From Chloroflexota bacterium (GTDB taxonomy: Bacteria; Chloroflexota; Anaerolineae; Anaerolineales; Anaerolineaceae), in contig JAEYTI010000236.1 in NCBI GenBank assembly GCA_023434145.1, positions 1 to 24,852 on the forward strand: a stretch of DNA of 24,852 bases. The letters are read 5' to 3'. Below, one piece after another: positions 15,027-22,162 of this stretch. The notes under the pieces are model-generated. The model was not told the DNA's origin. It was given only the letters and a program-made list of their open reading frames with translations, and did no database searches. The position numbers and the translations under genes are program-made. Position 1 is the stretch's first letter. Every line of letters begins with the position of its first letter.

Positions 15027-15032
15027 ATTATA
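15027..15032 (-). promoter_or_regulatory. Extended -10 promoter overlapping the stop codon of the P-loop gene
   Basis: On the minus strand the sequence reads TGATATAAT. The TGA is the stop codon of the P-loop gene and also supplies the TGn of an extended -10 element before TATAAT. The predicted leader of the membrane-protein gene is about 30 nt. Confidence 0.5.
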
Positions 15033-15764
15033 TCACGAGGTGGGCTTGTGCAGCTCCCACAGCTTCCCCAATCGCTCGCGGAGCCGCTGGTTGAGCGGCT
15101 CGCCGCCGGGTGTGGTCACATCGTCGTGGTTGTCAAACACTACGAACGGCACGCGAACTCCCTGAATCTCCAGGTATCCCTCCTGCACCCCGCCCGAAAC
15201 TTCCTGCCAGTCACTATCGGCGTATAGGCGGTGCATCTTCTCATCCGACAGCCCATGCTCCAAGATGCTGTACGCCCGCTGGGGGTTGTAGCGGCGGCGA
15301 TTCTTGCGCAGTGACTCTTCAAACGTCACGTCGATGTAGAGGATAGCTGCCTGCTCCAGCAGCGGTTTCGAGAGGTGGAGGAACGCCTGCTGGAACCCGC
15401 CGTGCTCTTTGCCGCGCGCAAACTCGACCAGCGCCGTCTTCGATCCACCGCCCTTCTCCTGCTCCGCCAACCGCTTTTGATGGTCCAGCGAGATGCGCCG
15501 GATGAGCAGATCCCACAAATACTGCCACTTGAAGTAGCCGTCATCGTCGGTGTGCAGGCGCGGCTTGCCCATTTCGGCCAGCAGCGCATCTTCCTCAAAC
15601 CAGGCCCACAGCATGGGGAAGTCGTCAATCTCCACAATCTCGCCCACGTGGAAAGCACCACGGCGCTGCTCAACTGGCGTATTTTTCAGGTGGTGGATAA
15701 TCTCGCTTTTTCCAGCAGCGGGACGGGCAATCAGAATCAGGGTGCGGAAGATGTCGGGGGGCAT
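15033..15764 (-). CDS. P-loop NTPase / kinase-like protein
   Basis: A 243-residue cytoplasmic protein. A Walker A-like ARPAAGKS occurs at 13-20; the first Gly of GxxxxGKS is replaced by Ala. A Walker B-like hydrophobic strand ending in Asp (AILYIDV) lies in the middle, followed by an Arg-rich RKNRRRYNP resembling a kinase lid. This order fits a small-molecule kinase of the P-loop class, but the substrate is unknown and I do not recognise a named family. The start at 15764 is set by AAAGGA upstream; a longer frame to 15803 would run through the -10 box. Confidence 0.7.
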   Translation of the reverse strand: MPPDIFRTLILIARPAAGKSEIIHHLKNTPVEQRRGAFHVGEIVEIDDFPMLWAWFEEDALLAEMGKPRLHTDDDGYFKWQYLWDLLIRRISLDHQKRLAEQEKGGGSKTALVEFARGKEHGGFQQAFLHLSKPLLEQAAILYIDVTFEESLRKNRRRYNPQRAYSILEHGLSDEKMHRLYADSDWQEVSGGVQEGYLEIQGVRVPFVVFDNHDDVTTPGGEPLNQRLRERLGKLWELHKPTS

Positions 15765-15786
15765 TGGTTGTAATTCCTTTACAACA

Positions 15787-15792
15787 ATTATA
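15787..15792 (-). promoter_or_regulatory. -10 box for the P-loop gene
   Basis: TATAAT on the minus strand 22 bp before the start codon. No good -35 box. It is part of a compact divergent promoter pair with the transporter promoter at 15829. Confidence 0.45.
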
Positions 15793-15825
15793 GGCGCGAG
15801 CAAAGAAACTTTTTCCCTTTTCGGC

Positions 15826-15834
15826 TGTTATAAT
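15826..15834 (+). promoter_or_regulatory. Extended -10 promoter of the transporter operon
   Basis: TGTTATAAT is a perfect extended -10 (TGn then TATAAT at 15829-15834). The -35 region is weak, as is common for extended -10 promoters. The start codon is about 41 bp downstream. Confidence 0.65.
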
Positions 15835-15874
15835 ACGTGAAGAAACCCCCTCACCATGATATGGAGACCCCCTA

Positions 15875-17221
15875 ATGGCGTTTGGACTGACACGGAGCAA
15901 GGAGTTCGCGTTAAAGCGAACCCCCGCGACCCGGCGTGAGCGATGGTCGTGGTACCTGTATGATTTTGGCAACTCGGCATATGCGGCGGTGGTTCTGCTG
16001 GCCGTTTATTCGGCGTATTTCAAGCAGCAGGTGGTGGGTGGGGCGGAAGGCTCGCGCCTGTGGGGTCTGTCGATCGGGATTGCTATGCTCGTGGTGGCGT
16101 TCATTTCGCCGATTTTGGGCGCGCTGGCGGACCTCTCTGCCACCAAAAAGCCCATCCTGGCGGTGTTCACCGTCATTTCGTGCGTGTTCACTGCGCTGCT
16201 CTTTACCGTTGGCCCGGGGGATATCTTCACCGGCATGTTGTTCTTCATCCTGGCCGAAATTGGCTACCGCGGCGCGCAGGTGTTCTACAACGCCCTGCTG
16301 CCCGACATCGCCGAACCGGATGACTTGGGCCGCGTCTCCGGCAACGGTTGGGCGCTGGGCTCGTTCGGTGGCATCGTCTGCCTGGCGATCGTTCTCGGCC
16401 TGATCATGACCATCGAAGGCCCCAACATCGTGCGGCTGGGCTTCTTGATCACCGCCGGTTTCTACGCCATAGCGACCGCGCCGATTTTCCTGTTCGTTAA
16501 GGAGCGCACCGAGCGCGTGCCGCTGCCCAAAGGCGAGAACTACGTCAGCTTCTCATTCAAAAAGCTGTGGACCACCTTTCTCCAGGCGCGCCACTACAAG
16601 GAATTCATCAAGTTCCTGGTGGCATTCCTGGTCTTCAACAACGGCATCATGATGGTGCTGGATTTCGCCGCCATCATCGGCGCGGTGCTGTATGGCATGA
16701 ACCAGCAGCAGTTGATCATCTTCATGATCATCGTGCAGGTGACAAGCGTGCTGGGCGCATTTGGCTTTGGGCAGGTGGCGGCGCGCATGGGCGGCAAGTT
16801 TGCGCTGGGTCTTTCGCTGGTGCTGATGATCGGCACGGTGATCGGGCTGATGTTCGTCCGTTCGCTGGCGGGCTTCAACATGATCGGCGCGCTGGCCGGG
16901 TTTGCCCTCACCGGGGTGCAGTCTGTCAGCCGCACAGTGGTTGGGCAGGTGTGCCCGGTAGAAAAGTCGGCCGAATTTTACGGGCTGTTTTCGGTCGCCG
17001 GGCAGATTTCGGCCTTCACCGGCCCGGCAATTTATGGCTTGCTGGCCACGGCACTGGCGCTGCGCCTGTTCACCCCACGCGGTTTGGATGCGCACGCTGC
17101 CGAAGCCGCCGGGCTGGAAACGGCCCTGATCGCGGTGATTGGCTTCCTGGTGGTGGGCTTCATCTTTATGCTGTTCGTGCGGAACTGGCGCCGGGAGCCA
17201 GTCCGGGAGCCGGGCGCATGA
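15875..17221 (+). CDS. MFS transporter, UMF1 (Atg22-like) family
   Basis: A 448-residue major-facilitator protein with about twelve hydrophobic segments. The N-terminal SWYLYDFGNSAYA at 25-37 is the signature of the UMF1 family, related to fungal Atg22 vacuolar amino-acid effluxers. The short loop with DLSATKKP after the third helix matches the MFS loop 2-3 position. Substrate in bacteria is unknown; efflux of amino acids or similar small molecules is a weak inference. Its TGA overlaps the ATG of the acyltransferase gene by four bases (ATGA), so the two are translationally coupled. Confidence 0.88.
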   Translation: MAFGLTRSKEFALKRTPATRRERWSWYLYDFGNSAYAAVVLLAVYSAYFKQQVVGGAEGSRLWGLSIGIAMLVVAFISPILGALADLSATKKPILAVFTVISCVFTALLFTVGPGDIFTGMLFFILAEIGYRGAQVFYNALLPDIAEPDDLGRVSGNGWALGSFGGIVCLAIVLGLIMTIEGPNIVRLGFLITAGFYAIATAPIFLFVKERTERVPLPKGENYVSFSFKKLWTTFLQARHYKEFIKFLVAFLVFNNGIMMVLDFAAIIGAVLYGMNQQQLIIFMIIVQVTSVLGAFGFGQVAARMGGKFALGLSLVLMIGTVIGLMFVRSLAGFNMIGALAGFALTGVQSVSRTVVGQVCPVEKSAEFYGLFSVAGQISAFTGPAIYGLLATALALRLFTPRGLDAHAAEAAGLETALIAVIGFLVVGFIFMLFVRNWRREPVREPGA

Positions 17222-17976
17222 CGGCTGTGCAGACGAACGCGCAAGATCCACACTTCATCAAATATCCGCGCCGACTGCTGATCCGTAAGATCATGCGGGC
17301 GGGCGCTGCCCTGGGCTTAGGCGCGCTGGCAAATGTGCGCGTGATCGGGCGCGAGAACCTGCCCGAGCGCGGCCCGCTGCTGGTGATCGGAAACCACTTC
17401 AGCTTCCTCGACCCCGTCGCGCTGATCCACATCACCCGCTACCCGCTGGAGTTCATCGGCGGGCGGGGCGCCCCAAACGCGCCGCGCTGGGTGAGCTGGA
17501 TCCGCAACGTGTGGGGCATTCTGCCGGTGCAGCGCGGCGGCTCCTCGCGTGATGCCATTCTGCGAGCACAGCGGTTTCTCGATCAAGACGGCGTGTTGGG
17601 CATCTTCCCCGAGGGCGGAAGCTGGGCCACCGTGCTGCGGCCCCCGCGCCCCGGCGCAGCGCTGCTGGCTGCCCGCACAGGCGTGCCGATCCTGCCTGTG
17701 GGTTTTGAAGGGCTGGTCGACGTGTTCCCCATGCTGCGCAAAGGCCAGCGAGCTACCGTCACCATTACCATCGGCAAGCCATTTGGCCCCTTCCGGCTGG
17801 ATATGCGTGACCGCACCACGCGCCAGCAGATGGACGACATCGGTCACGAGATGATGCGCAAAATCGCAGCGCTGATCCCTCCCGAGCGGCGCGGGTTCTA
17901 CTCAGACGACCCGGCCATCCGCGCGGCGGCGAAAGGCACGGAAGTGTACCCTTGGGACGATTCGATCGAAGCGTAG
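17218..17976 (+). CDS. PlsC-type 1-acyl-glycerol-phosphate (lysophospholipid) acyltransferase
   Basis: A 252-residue member of the lysophospholipid acyltransferase family, which transfers acyl chains to glycerophospholipids at the inner membrane face. The catalytic HX4D is NHFSFLD with His60 and Asp65. A Gly-Arg-Gly substrate-binding block follows near 82-84, and the FPEGG motif lies at 130-134. The start at 17218 is fixed by the ATGA overlap with the transporter and by the beginning of homologous sequence; a longer open frame upstream is a shadow of the transporter. The stop codon is the first three bases of the shared palindrome at 17974. Whether the substrate is lyso-phosphatidate or another lysolipid is open. 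Confidence 0.88.
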   Translation: MTAVQTNAQDPHFIKYPRRLLIRKIMRAGAALGLGALANVRVIGRENLPERGPLLVIGNHFSFLDPVALIHITRYPLEFIGGRGAPNAPRWVSWIRNVWGILPVQRGGSSRDAILRAQRFLDQDGVLGIFPEGGSWATVLRPPRPGAALLAARTGVPILPVGFEGLVDVFPMLRKGQRATVTITIGKPFGPFRLDMRDRTTRQQMDDIGHEMMRKIAALIPPERRGFYSDDPAIRAAAKGTEVYPWDDSIEA

Positions 17977-18024
17977 TTATCACAATGCGTGTTCGACGAG
18001 GTCGAACACGCATTGTGATAACTA
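17974..18024. terminator. Shared palindrome spanning exactly stop codon to stop codon
   Basis: Perfect 24-bp arms at 17974-17997 and 18001-18024 with loop GAG. The first three bases are the TAG of the acyltransferase and the last three, read on the other strand, are the TAG of the OBAP gene. It is placed to act on both convergent transcripts. There is no flanking U-tract in either direction. Confidence 0.8.
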
Positions 18025-18741
18025 CTCATTCTTGTCCTTAATCCACGGCGTCTGTTCGGGTTTGGCGTTGGGGAACTGATCGAGCATATCGTTTACGCCC
18101 CACTGCGGCTTGGCCATACCCATCAGATCACGACGCTCTTCGCGCTTCTCGGCGGTACTGATCTTCATACTCTCGTCGCGGTCAATTTCTAGCGATGGAT
18201 CGTGCTCGCCATCGTGGTTAAACGACCACATCAGGTTTGGCTCGCCCATCGGCAGCGGATGGCCGGGCATGCCTTTGCCATCGTGCCGACCGGTGTGCCA
18301 CAGGTGGTAGGTCTTACCGTAGCTGTTCATCAGCAGGCGCAGCATGGCTTTTTCGGCCACGGTGGGCAGGCCGGGGGCAACCAGCGTACCCGAGAGGATC
18401 TCGTGGTTGTGCGGGTGCCAGAATTTGCGCTCCTCCTCGGGCAGCGTCTCCATCAGCTTCTCCGAGATGATGTACTCGATGCCAACCAGGTTGGCATCCT
18501 CGGTATTGCCGTCGAACAGCACGCATTGGATGAAATCCTCGTTCACCTGTCGGCAGTAGTGGTGCGCTTCCATCTGCATGCCCGCATCCATCTTGGCGCA
18601 GTGAAACCCGACCACGTAGATATTGAAATCCTTGAGCGGCGTTACGGGCTGAAGCAAGTCCGCGCCTTTTTCCAACACGGCCTGAATCAGGGTCTTCTGT
18701 CCCCCCGCCGGACCCATCGGCATCTTCCGTTTTTCGACCAT
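18022..18741 (-). CDS. OBAP (DUF1264) family protein
   Basis: A 239-residue protein matching the oil-body-associated protein family (DUF1264), known from plants, fungi and many bacteria. The family's hallmark blocks are visible: a PLKDFNIYVVGFH segment near 34-47, MEAHHYCRQVNEDFIQCV around 57-74, GIEYIISEKLMETLPEEER near 87-105, and a later YGKTYHLWHTGR. The His-rich blocks could bind metal, but no reaction is established. No signal peptide is seen. AAGGAG six bases before the ATG supports the start. The RBS lies within an inverted repeat (18741-18785). Confidence 0.82.
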   Translation of the reverse strand: MVEKRKMPMGPAGGQKTLIQAVLEKGADLLQPVTPLKDFNIYVVGFHCAKMDAGMQMEAHHYCRQVNEDFIQCVLFDGNTEDANLVGIEYIISEKLMETLPEEERKFWHPHNHEILSGTLVAPGLPTVAEKAMLRLLMNSYGKTYHLWHTGRHDGKGMPGHPLPMGEPNLMWSFNHDGEHDPSLEIDRDESMKISTAEKREERRDLMGMAKPQWGVNDMLDQFPNAKPEQTPWIKDKNE

Positions 18742-18785
18742 CGTACACTCCTTGTTGCAAATTCCCCCTTACGATCAGTGTACGA
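18741..18785 (-). promoter_or_regulatory. Possible RBS-sequestering stem in the OBAP leader
   Basis: Nine-base arms at 18741-18749 and 18777-18785 are perfectly complementary. In the minus-strand mRNA the downstream arm covers the end of the AAGGAG element, the spacer and the first base of ATG. Folding would occlude ribosome binding. The 27-nt loop contains AAGGGGG. This is an inference from pairing alone. Confidence 0.4.
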
Positions 18786-18853
18786 GATACATAAACAACT
18801 TAGAAGCGAGGAAATCCCCTCTTTTTTCGGCGGAATTGCCATCTCATCTCCCC

Positions 18854-18995
18854 GTAGGGGCGCAGCAGTACGGGCCAGCCCCTTTGTCATAAATTCAAAG
18901 GCTGCGCCCGTTCTTACGACCAAATGGGTTTTTAAGAACGGGCGCAGCTATTTGATTCCAGGATAATGCCTCGGCCCGTACTGCTGCGCCCCTAC
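18854..18995 (-). repeat. Nested inverted repeat downstream of the Nudix gene
   Basis: Outer arms 18854-18876 and 18973-18995 are perfect over 23 bp (GTAGGGGCGCAGCAG type). Inner arms 18901-18916 and 18933-18948 are perfect over 16 bp with a 16-nt loop. It follows the 3' end of the minus-strand Nudix gene. It has the same outer-plus-inner design as 10393-10596. A degenerate copy of the right outer arm occurs at 19034-19062. No gene is supported elsewhere in this gap. Confidence 0.7.
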
Positions 18996-19062
18996 CGAAG
19001 ATGGAGGGCTATGGACAGGCGCAGGAGTATAAGCCTCGGTCTGTAATGCTGCTCCCCTACCG
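18969..19062. repeat. Imperfect 29-bp direct repeat (copies at 18969 and 19034)
   Basis: Copies 18969-18997 and 19034-19062 match at 25 of 29 positions. The first includes the outer palindrome arm; the second runs into the 3' end of the Nudix gene and supplies its stop codon at 19057. Confidence 0.6.
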
Positions 19063-19692
19063 GTCGAAATACGCCCCGTCCGCACCCTCCCGCAGCATTC
19101 GGAACACCTCTGGCACGCGGCGGTCGTGGCTGACGTGCATCTCTGGCAGGGCATCGGGGGAGAAAAAGCCGACAGCCAGCGTTTCGCCCAGCGAGGAGCC
19201 GCCATTCTGCCCGATGTGCAGCATGGGGTCGTCCTCCGTCTCCATCAGGAACAGGGCGATACAGAGCTGCATGCGCGACTTCGCCGGCCAAAAGCGGGTG
19301 TCGTAGATACCCAGCAGCCGCACAGCCTTTCCGCGCACGCCCGCCTCCTCCCACAGCTCGCGCTCGGCCCCGCTTGCCGCCGACTCGCCTACCTCCAGCA
19401 GGCCGCCCGGCATCGCCCAGGTTTGATCGTCGGCCCGCTGGATCAGCAGGATTTTGCCATCGCGCACCACGGCAGCCTCCACGCAAAGCACCGGGCTGAG
19501 GTGCGCCAGATTGCCGTTGTACTCGGCGATCACGTCTTCTTCGGGGCGGTTTTCCAGCGCGGAGACAATCCGCGCGCTGGCACGCAGTGCTTTTTCATAG
19601 CGCTCGCGGTCATAGCCGTTCTCGCACCAGCGCAGCCCGGCATTGGCCAGCGCGCGCAGCTCATCCGCAATCTGGTAAAGGGAGTCGGTCAT
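19057..19692 (-). CDS. Nudix hydrolase with N-terminal Nudix_N-type helical domain
   Basis: A 211-residue Nudix pyrophosphohydrolase. The Nudix box GX5EX7REUXEEXGU is complete: Gly97, Glu103, Arg111-Glu112, Glu115-Glu116, Gly118. A helical N-terminal domain (about 5-60) of the kind fused to ADP-ribose/ADP-sugar-type Nudix proteins precedes it. The likely role is hydrolysis of a nucleoside diphosphate linked to another moiety; the substrate is unassigned. The start at 19692 has AAAGGA upstream and a TATAAT at 19723-19728; the same open frame extends to 20217 but runs antisense to the LytTR gene. The final codons lie in a direct repeat. Confidence 0.88.
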   Translation of the reverse strand: MTDSLYQIADELRALANAGLRWCENGYDRERYEKALRASARIVSALENRPEEDVIAEYNGNLAHLSPVLCVEAAVVRDGKILLIQRADDQTWAMPGGLLEVGESAASGAERELWEEAGVRGKAVRLLGIYDTRFWPAKSRMQLCIALFLMETEDDPMLHIGQNGGSSLGETLAVGFFSPDALPEMHVSHDRRVPEVFRMLREGADGAYFDR

Positions 19693-19722
19693 AAAGGGTC
19701 CTTTGTTCCGATGTATTTTGTG

Positions 19723-19728
19723 ATTATA
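19723..19728 (-). promoter_or_regulatory. -10 box for the Nudix gene
   Basis: TATAAT on the minus strand 30 bp before the start codon. The -35 region is poor. It lies in the 141-bp divergent gap shared with the LytTR gene. Confidence 0.5.
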
Positions 19729-19833
19729 GCGCAACCACTTATCGCCCAAAATCGACCACCCATCGAAAAATCGTAGCAACGCAATCAAAAAACACATAAG
19801 ATAGTGCAGGAATACAGAACAAAGGAGGCCGCA

Positions 19834-20283
19834 TTGAATATTGAGATCCGCATCGATGAAAACTGCGCCGAGCCGAAGCTGGTGATTTATACCCGCGAGA
19901 TCACGCCAGCGGTCAACGACCTCGTGCGGAAGTTGTCGGAACTGCCTGCTGCGCCTGCCGGGAACTTGATCGGCTACCAGGACGAGCGCCTGGAGATTTT
20001 GCACCCCGAGTCGATCATCCGCGTGTACGCCGACCAGCAAAAGGTGTTCGCTCAGACGGAAACGGGCACGTTTGTGCTCCGGCTGCGCCTGTACGAGGTG
20101 GAGGAAAAGCTTCCCCCGGTACATTTCATCCGCATCTCTAACTCCGAGATCGTCAACTTTCGCAAGGTCAAAAATCTGGATATGAGCCTGACCGGGACAA
20201 TCTGCCTGTACTTCCACTTGGGTGGGAAGAGTTTCGTATCGAGACGCTATGTGAGCAAGATCAAGACGTATTTAGGAATATAA
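19834..20283 (+). CDS. LytTR-domain DNA-binding regulator
   Basis: A 149-residue protein with a short N-terminal region (1-45) and a C-terminal LytTR DNA-binding domain (about 50-149). Recognisable blocks are HPESIIRVYADQQKV, FIRISNSEIVNF and the final SFVSRRYVSKIKTYLGI. It lacks a receiver domain, like the small regulators of LytTR regulatory systems paired with a membrane inhibitor. TTG at 19834 is the preferred start because AAAGGAGG sits five bases upstream; a GTG at 19804 has no such site. The DUF3021 gene begins 10 bp downstream with its own strong ribosome binding site, so an operon is likely. Confidence 0.87.
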   Translation: MNIEIRIDENCAEPKLVIYTREITPAVNDLVRKLSELPAAPAGNLIGYQDERLEILHPESIIRVYADQQKVFAQTETGTFVLRLRLYEVEEKLPPVHFIRISNSEIVNFRKVKNLDMSLTGTICLYFHLGGKSFVSRRYVSKIKTYLGI

Positions 20284-20293
20284 GGAGGAAACC

Positions 20294-20746
20294 ATGTTAC
20301 AAAAAGCTTTTCAACGGGCGCTGATCGGTTTACCGATTGGAATTTTTATCACCTACACTATCACCATTCTGGTCTCACTACTCATCGGCGAGGGCGTTTA
20401 TTCGCCGGTGGTGCCTTCGCTCGCTGCCCAAGCTGGCGGTGAGCTCAACGCGGTGCTGCTTCAGTACGCGCTCTCGGCACTGCTGGGAATGGGTCTCGCC
20501 GCAGGCTCGGTGGTGTGGGAAAACGAGTCGTGGAGCCTGTTCCGGCGCACCGCCGTGCACCTGCTGATCACCGCGGGTCTCATGTTCCCCATCGCCTACA
20601 TCAACCGCTGGATGCCGCCGACTCTGCTGGGCGTACTCGCCTACATGCTGATCTTCATCGTCGCCTACGCGATTATCTGGGGTGTGCAGTGGATGATATG
20701 GATGCGCAGAGTGCGCGAAATTAACGCCCGTTTGAGCAGGAAGTAA
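20294..20746 (+). CDS. DUF3021 four-helix membrane protein (LytTR partner)
   Basis: A 150-residue membrane protein with four helices at about 10-31, 55-73, 84-103 and 110-135, and a basic C-terminal tail, matching the DUF3021 layout. In described LytTR regulatory systems such proteins hold the LytTR regulator inactive at the membrane, so an anti-regulator role is inferred. AAGGAGG lies five bases before the ATG. Followed directly by a strong terminator, so the operon contains only these two genes and no ABC transporter. Confidence 0.8.
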   Translation: MLQKAFQRALIGLPIGIFITYTITILVSLLIGEGVYSPVVPSLAAQAGGELNAVLLQYALSALLGMGLAAGSVVWENESWSLFRRTAVHLLITAGLMFPIAYINRWMPPTLLGVLAYMLIFIVAYAIIWGVQWMIWMRRVREINARLSRK

Positions 20747-20756
20747 GAGGCGGAAG

Positions 20757-20829
20757 AACGCCTCACCCCCGCCCCTCTCCATTTTGCCGTACTTGCAAAA
20801 TGGAGAGGGGCGGGGGTGAGGCGTTTTTT
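20757..20829 (+). terminator. Intrinsic terminator with 31-bp perfect stem
   Basis: Arms 20757-20787 and 20795-20825 are perfect over 31 bp with a 7-nt loop, followed by a T-run ending at 20829. It starts 11 bp past the DUF3021 stop. The stem is much longer than a usual intrinsic terminator. Its CCTCACCCCCGCCCC start resembles the arms at 2630 and 10393. Confidence 0.85.
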
Positions 20830-20860
20830 CCACGATAATGCTTTTTTAACATTCATCCCG

Positions 20861-20866
20861 TAAAAT
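20861..20866 (+). promoter_or_regulatory. -10 box placing the transcript start at the ATG (possible leaderless mRNA)
   Basis: TAAAAT ends seven bases before the A of the metalloprotease start codon, the usual distance to a transcription start. No Shine-Dalgarno sequence is present between them. The -35 region is weak. Confidence 0.45.
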
Positions 20867-20872
20867 GCACGC

Positions 20873-21901
20873 ATGGTACGAAGAAAGACGCCCGTTATTT
20901 TGTTCCTTCTCACAGCCCTCGCGCTGATTGTTTTTCCCGCCTGCCGGTTGGCGACCGGGCTGCGCTCCTCGCAGGGGCAGATCCCTCCGCCCGCCGGTGA
21001 GGCGACTGTCCCCGCGCGCCCGGCGATCACGCTCCCCGCGCCGGGCGATCCGACCCCCACGCCGCTGGTGCTGCCAACGCAGGAGGCGCAGTCGCAGCCG
21101 CGCCCGCAGCGGGATGACGCCCCAACTGCCGAGCAGCCAGAAAGCCTGCTCACCCGCACCCTGCCCAACGCAGAGCTGGTGGCCGAGACCGAGCATTTCC
21201 GCTTTTACGCGCAGGATGGCTACATTCCGGTCGACCAGGAGTGGTGGCTGGATCAGGCCGAGGTGCTGTACGACTACGTCTCCGAGCGGCTGGAAGGGAC
21301 GGAGTCGCCGAAGAAGATCGAGCTGGCCTTCACCACGCCCGAAGAGCGCGCCTGCCCGGTGCGCGGGCTGGCCTCTTCCGAAGATGGCCCGGTCATCATC
21401 ATCTACGCCGATGAAACGTACAACGAAGCCTACCTGCTGGGTGTACTGTCACACGAGATCGGCCATGCCATCCCGGGCCAGGGGTTCTACAACGGTCTGC
21501 CCGACGATCTGGCGCTGACGGAAGGGCTGGCGACCTGGGCATCCGGTGCGTACTGGCTGGAATGGAAAGACGTTCCCTCGTTCGAGGCGCTGATGCTGCG
21601 CTACATAGCGGAAGGCACCTTCGAGCCGCCCTCTGCTAACTATGATCTGCACGGCATATACCCCTGGGACGAAGAGGCCGGCCCCGACTGCCTGGACCGG
21701 CGCGACCGGGTTTACTCTGCCTGGGGCGCCTTCCTCGGCTACCTGATCGAGACGTATGGCTGGGAAAAGGCGCACGACCTGTTTGTGACGCGCAAGGTCG
21801 ACCTGGGCACGAAGATGATCCTCTACCCGCCCGATTACGTGGACGTATACGGCAAGTCGCTCAACCAGCTCGAGGCCGACTGGCTGGCGACGTTCGAATA
21901 A
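20873..21901 (+). CDS. Secreted/lipoprotein gluzincin-type zinc metalloprotease-like protein
   Basis: A 342-residue exported protein. An N-terminal hydrophobic segment ends in VFPAC with Cys24, a non-standard lipobox (Pro at -2). A Pro/Ala/Thr-rich spacer runs to about residue 90. The zinc-binding HEIGH is at 194-198, and Glu217 in LTEGLATWASG is the likely third ligand, a gluzincin arrangement as in the peptidase MA clan. The C-terminal part has Trp/Tyr-rich helices (SAWGAFLGYLIETYGW) common in such peptidases. Protease activity is inferred from the motif. No Shine-Dalgarno is seen, consistent with a leaderless mRNA. Confidence 0.8.
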   Translation: MVRRKTPVILFLLTALALIVFPACRLATGLRSSQGQIPPPAGEATVPARPAITLPAPGDPTPTPLVLPTQEAQSQPRPQRDDAPTAEQPESLLTRTLPNAELVAETEHFRFYAQDGYIPVDQEWWLDQAEVLYDYVSERLEGTESPKKIELAFTTPEERACPVRGLASSEDGPVIIIYADETYNEAYLLGVLSHEIGHAIPGQGFYNGLPDDLALTEGLATWASGAYWLEWKDVPSFEALMLRYIAEGTFEPPSANYDLHGIYPWDEEAGPDCLDRRDRVYSAWGAFLGYLIETYGWEKAHDLFVTRKVDLGTKMILYPPDYVDVYGKSLNQLEADWLATFE

Positions 21902-21913
21902 TTTTCGAATCTG

Positions 21914-22078
21914 CGCAGCCCCACCGGGCTGCGTTTGAATTGCTCCCTTGCCCGGCTCTTACTTTAAGGTGCAGGCTTCGCCCGCCTGTCATTGGTTGTG
22001 ATGGGATTGTGAAAACGTTTCGCGTTTTCACAATCCCATCACAACTTTTTGGGCTCCCGCAGGGAGCGATTCAAACGC
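21914..22078 (+). terminator. Composite nested terminator after the metalloprotease gene
   Basis: First comes an 8-bp hairpin (21914-21921/21926-21933). An outer pair at 21931-21948/22061-22078 is 18 bp with one G-U. It encloses a perfect 23-bp pair at 21995-22017/22023-22045 followed by TTTTT. GCTCCC/GGGAGC (22053-22058/22062-22067) offers an alternative to the outer right arm. The first hairpin and the outer pair share bases, so they are mutually exclusive. Confidence 0.75.
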
Positions 22079-22106
22079 AACTGCCCGGCATGGCTGAGTA
22101 GGTATG

Positions 22107-22154
22107 AATATTCATGAAAAACCGGCACACATGTGCCGGTTTTTCATGAATATT
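22107..22154 (-). terminator. 23-bp perfect inverted repeat after mscL
   Basis: Arms 22107-22129 and 22132-22154 are perfect over 23 bp with a 2-nt nominal loop. It lies nine bases past the mscL stop on the minus strand. The T-run is inside the stem rather than after it. Confidence 0.75.
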
Positions 22155-22162
22155 GCTGAAAT

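Noticed and set aside
16567..17217. Open frame extending the acyltransferase upstream
   Set aside because: It runs out of frame through the transporter gene, has Arg/His/Gly-rich composition typical of a shadow frame, and the ATGA overlap sets the true start.
19693..20217. Long open frame extending the Nudix gene upstream by 175 residues
   Set aside because: It is antisense to the LytTR gene, and a good ribosome binding site and -10 box support the start at 19692.
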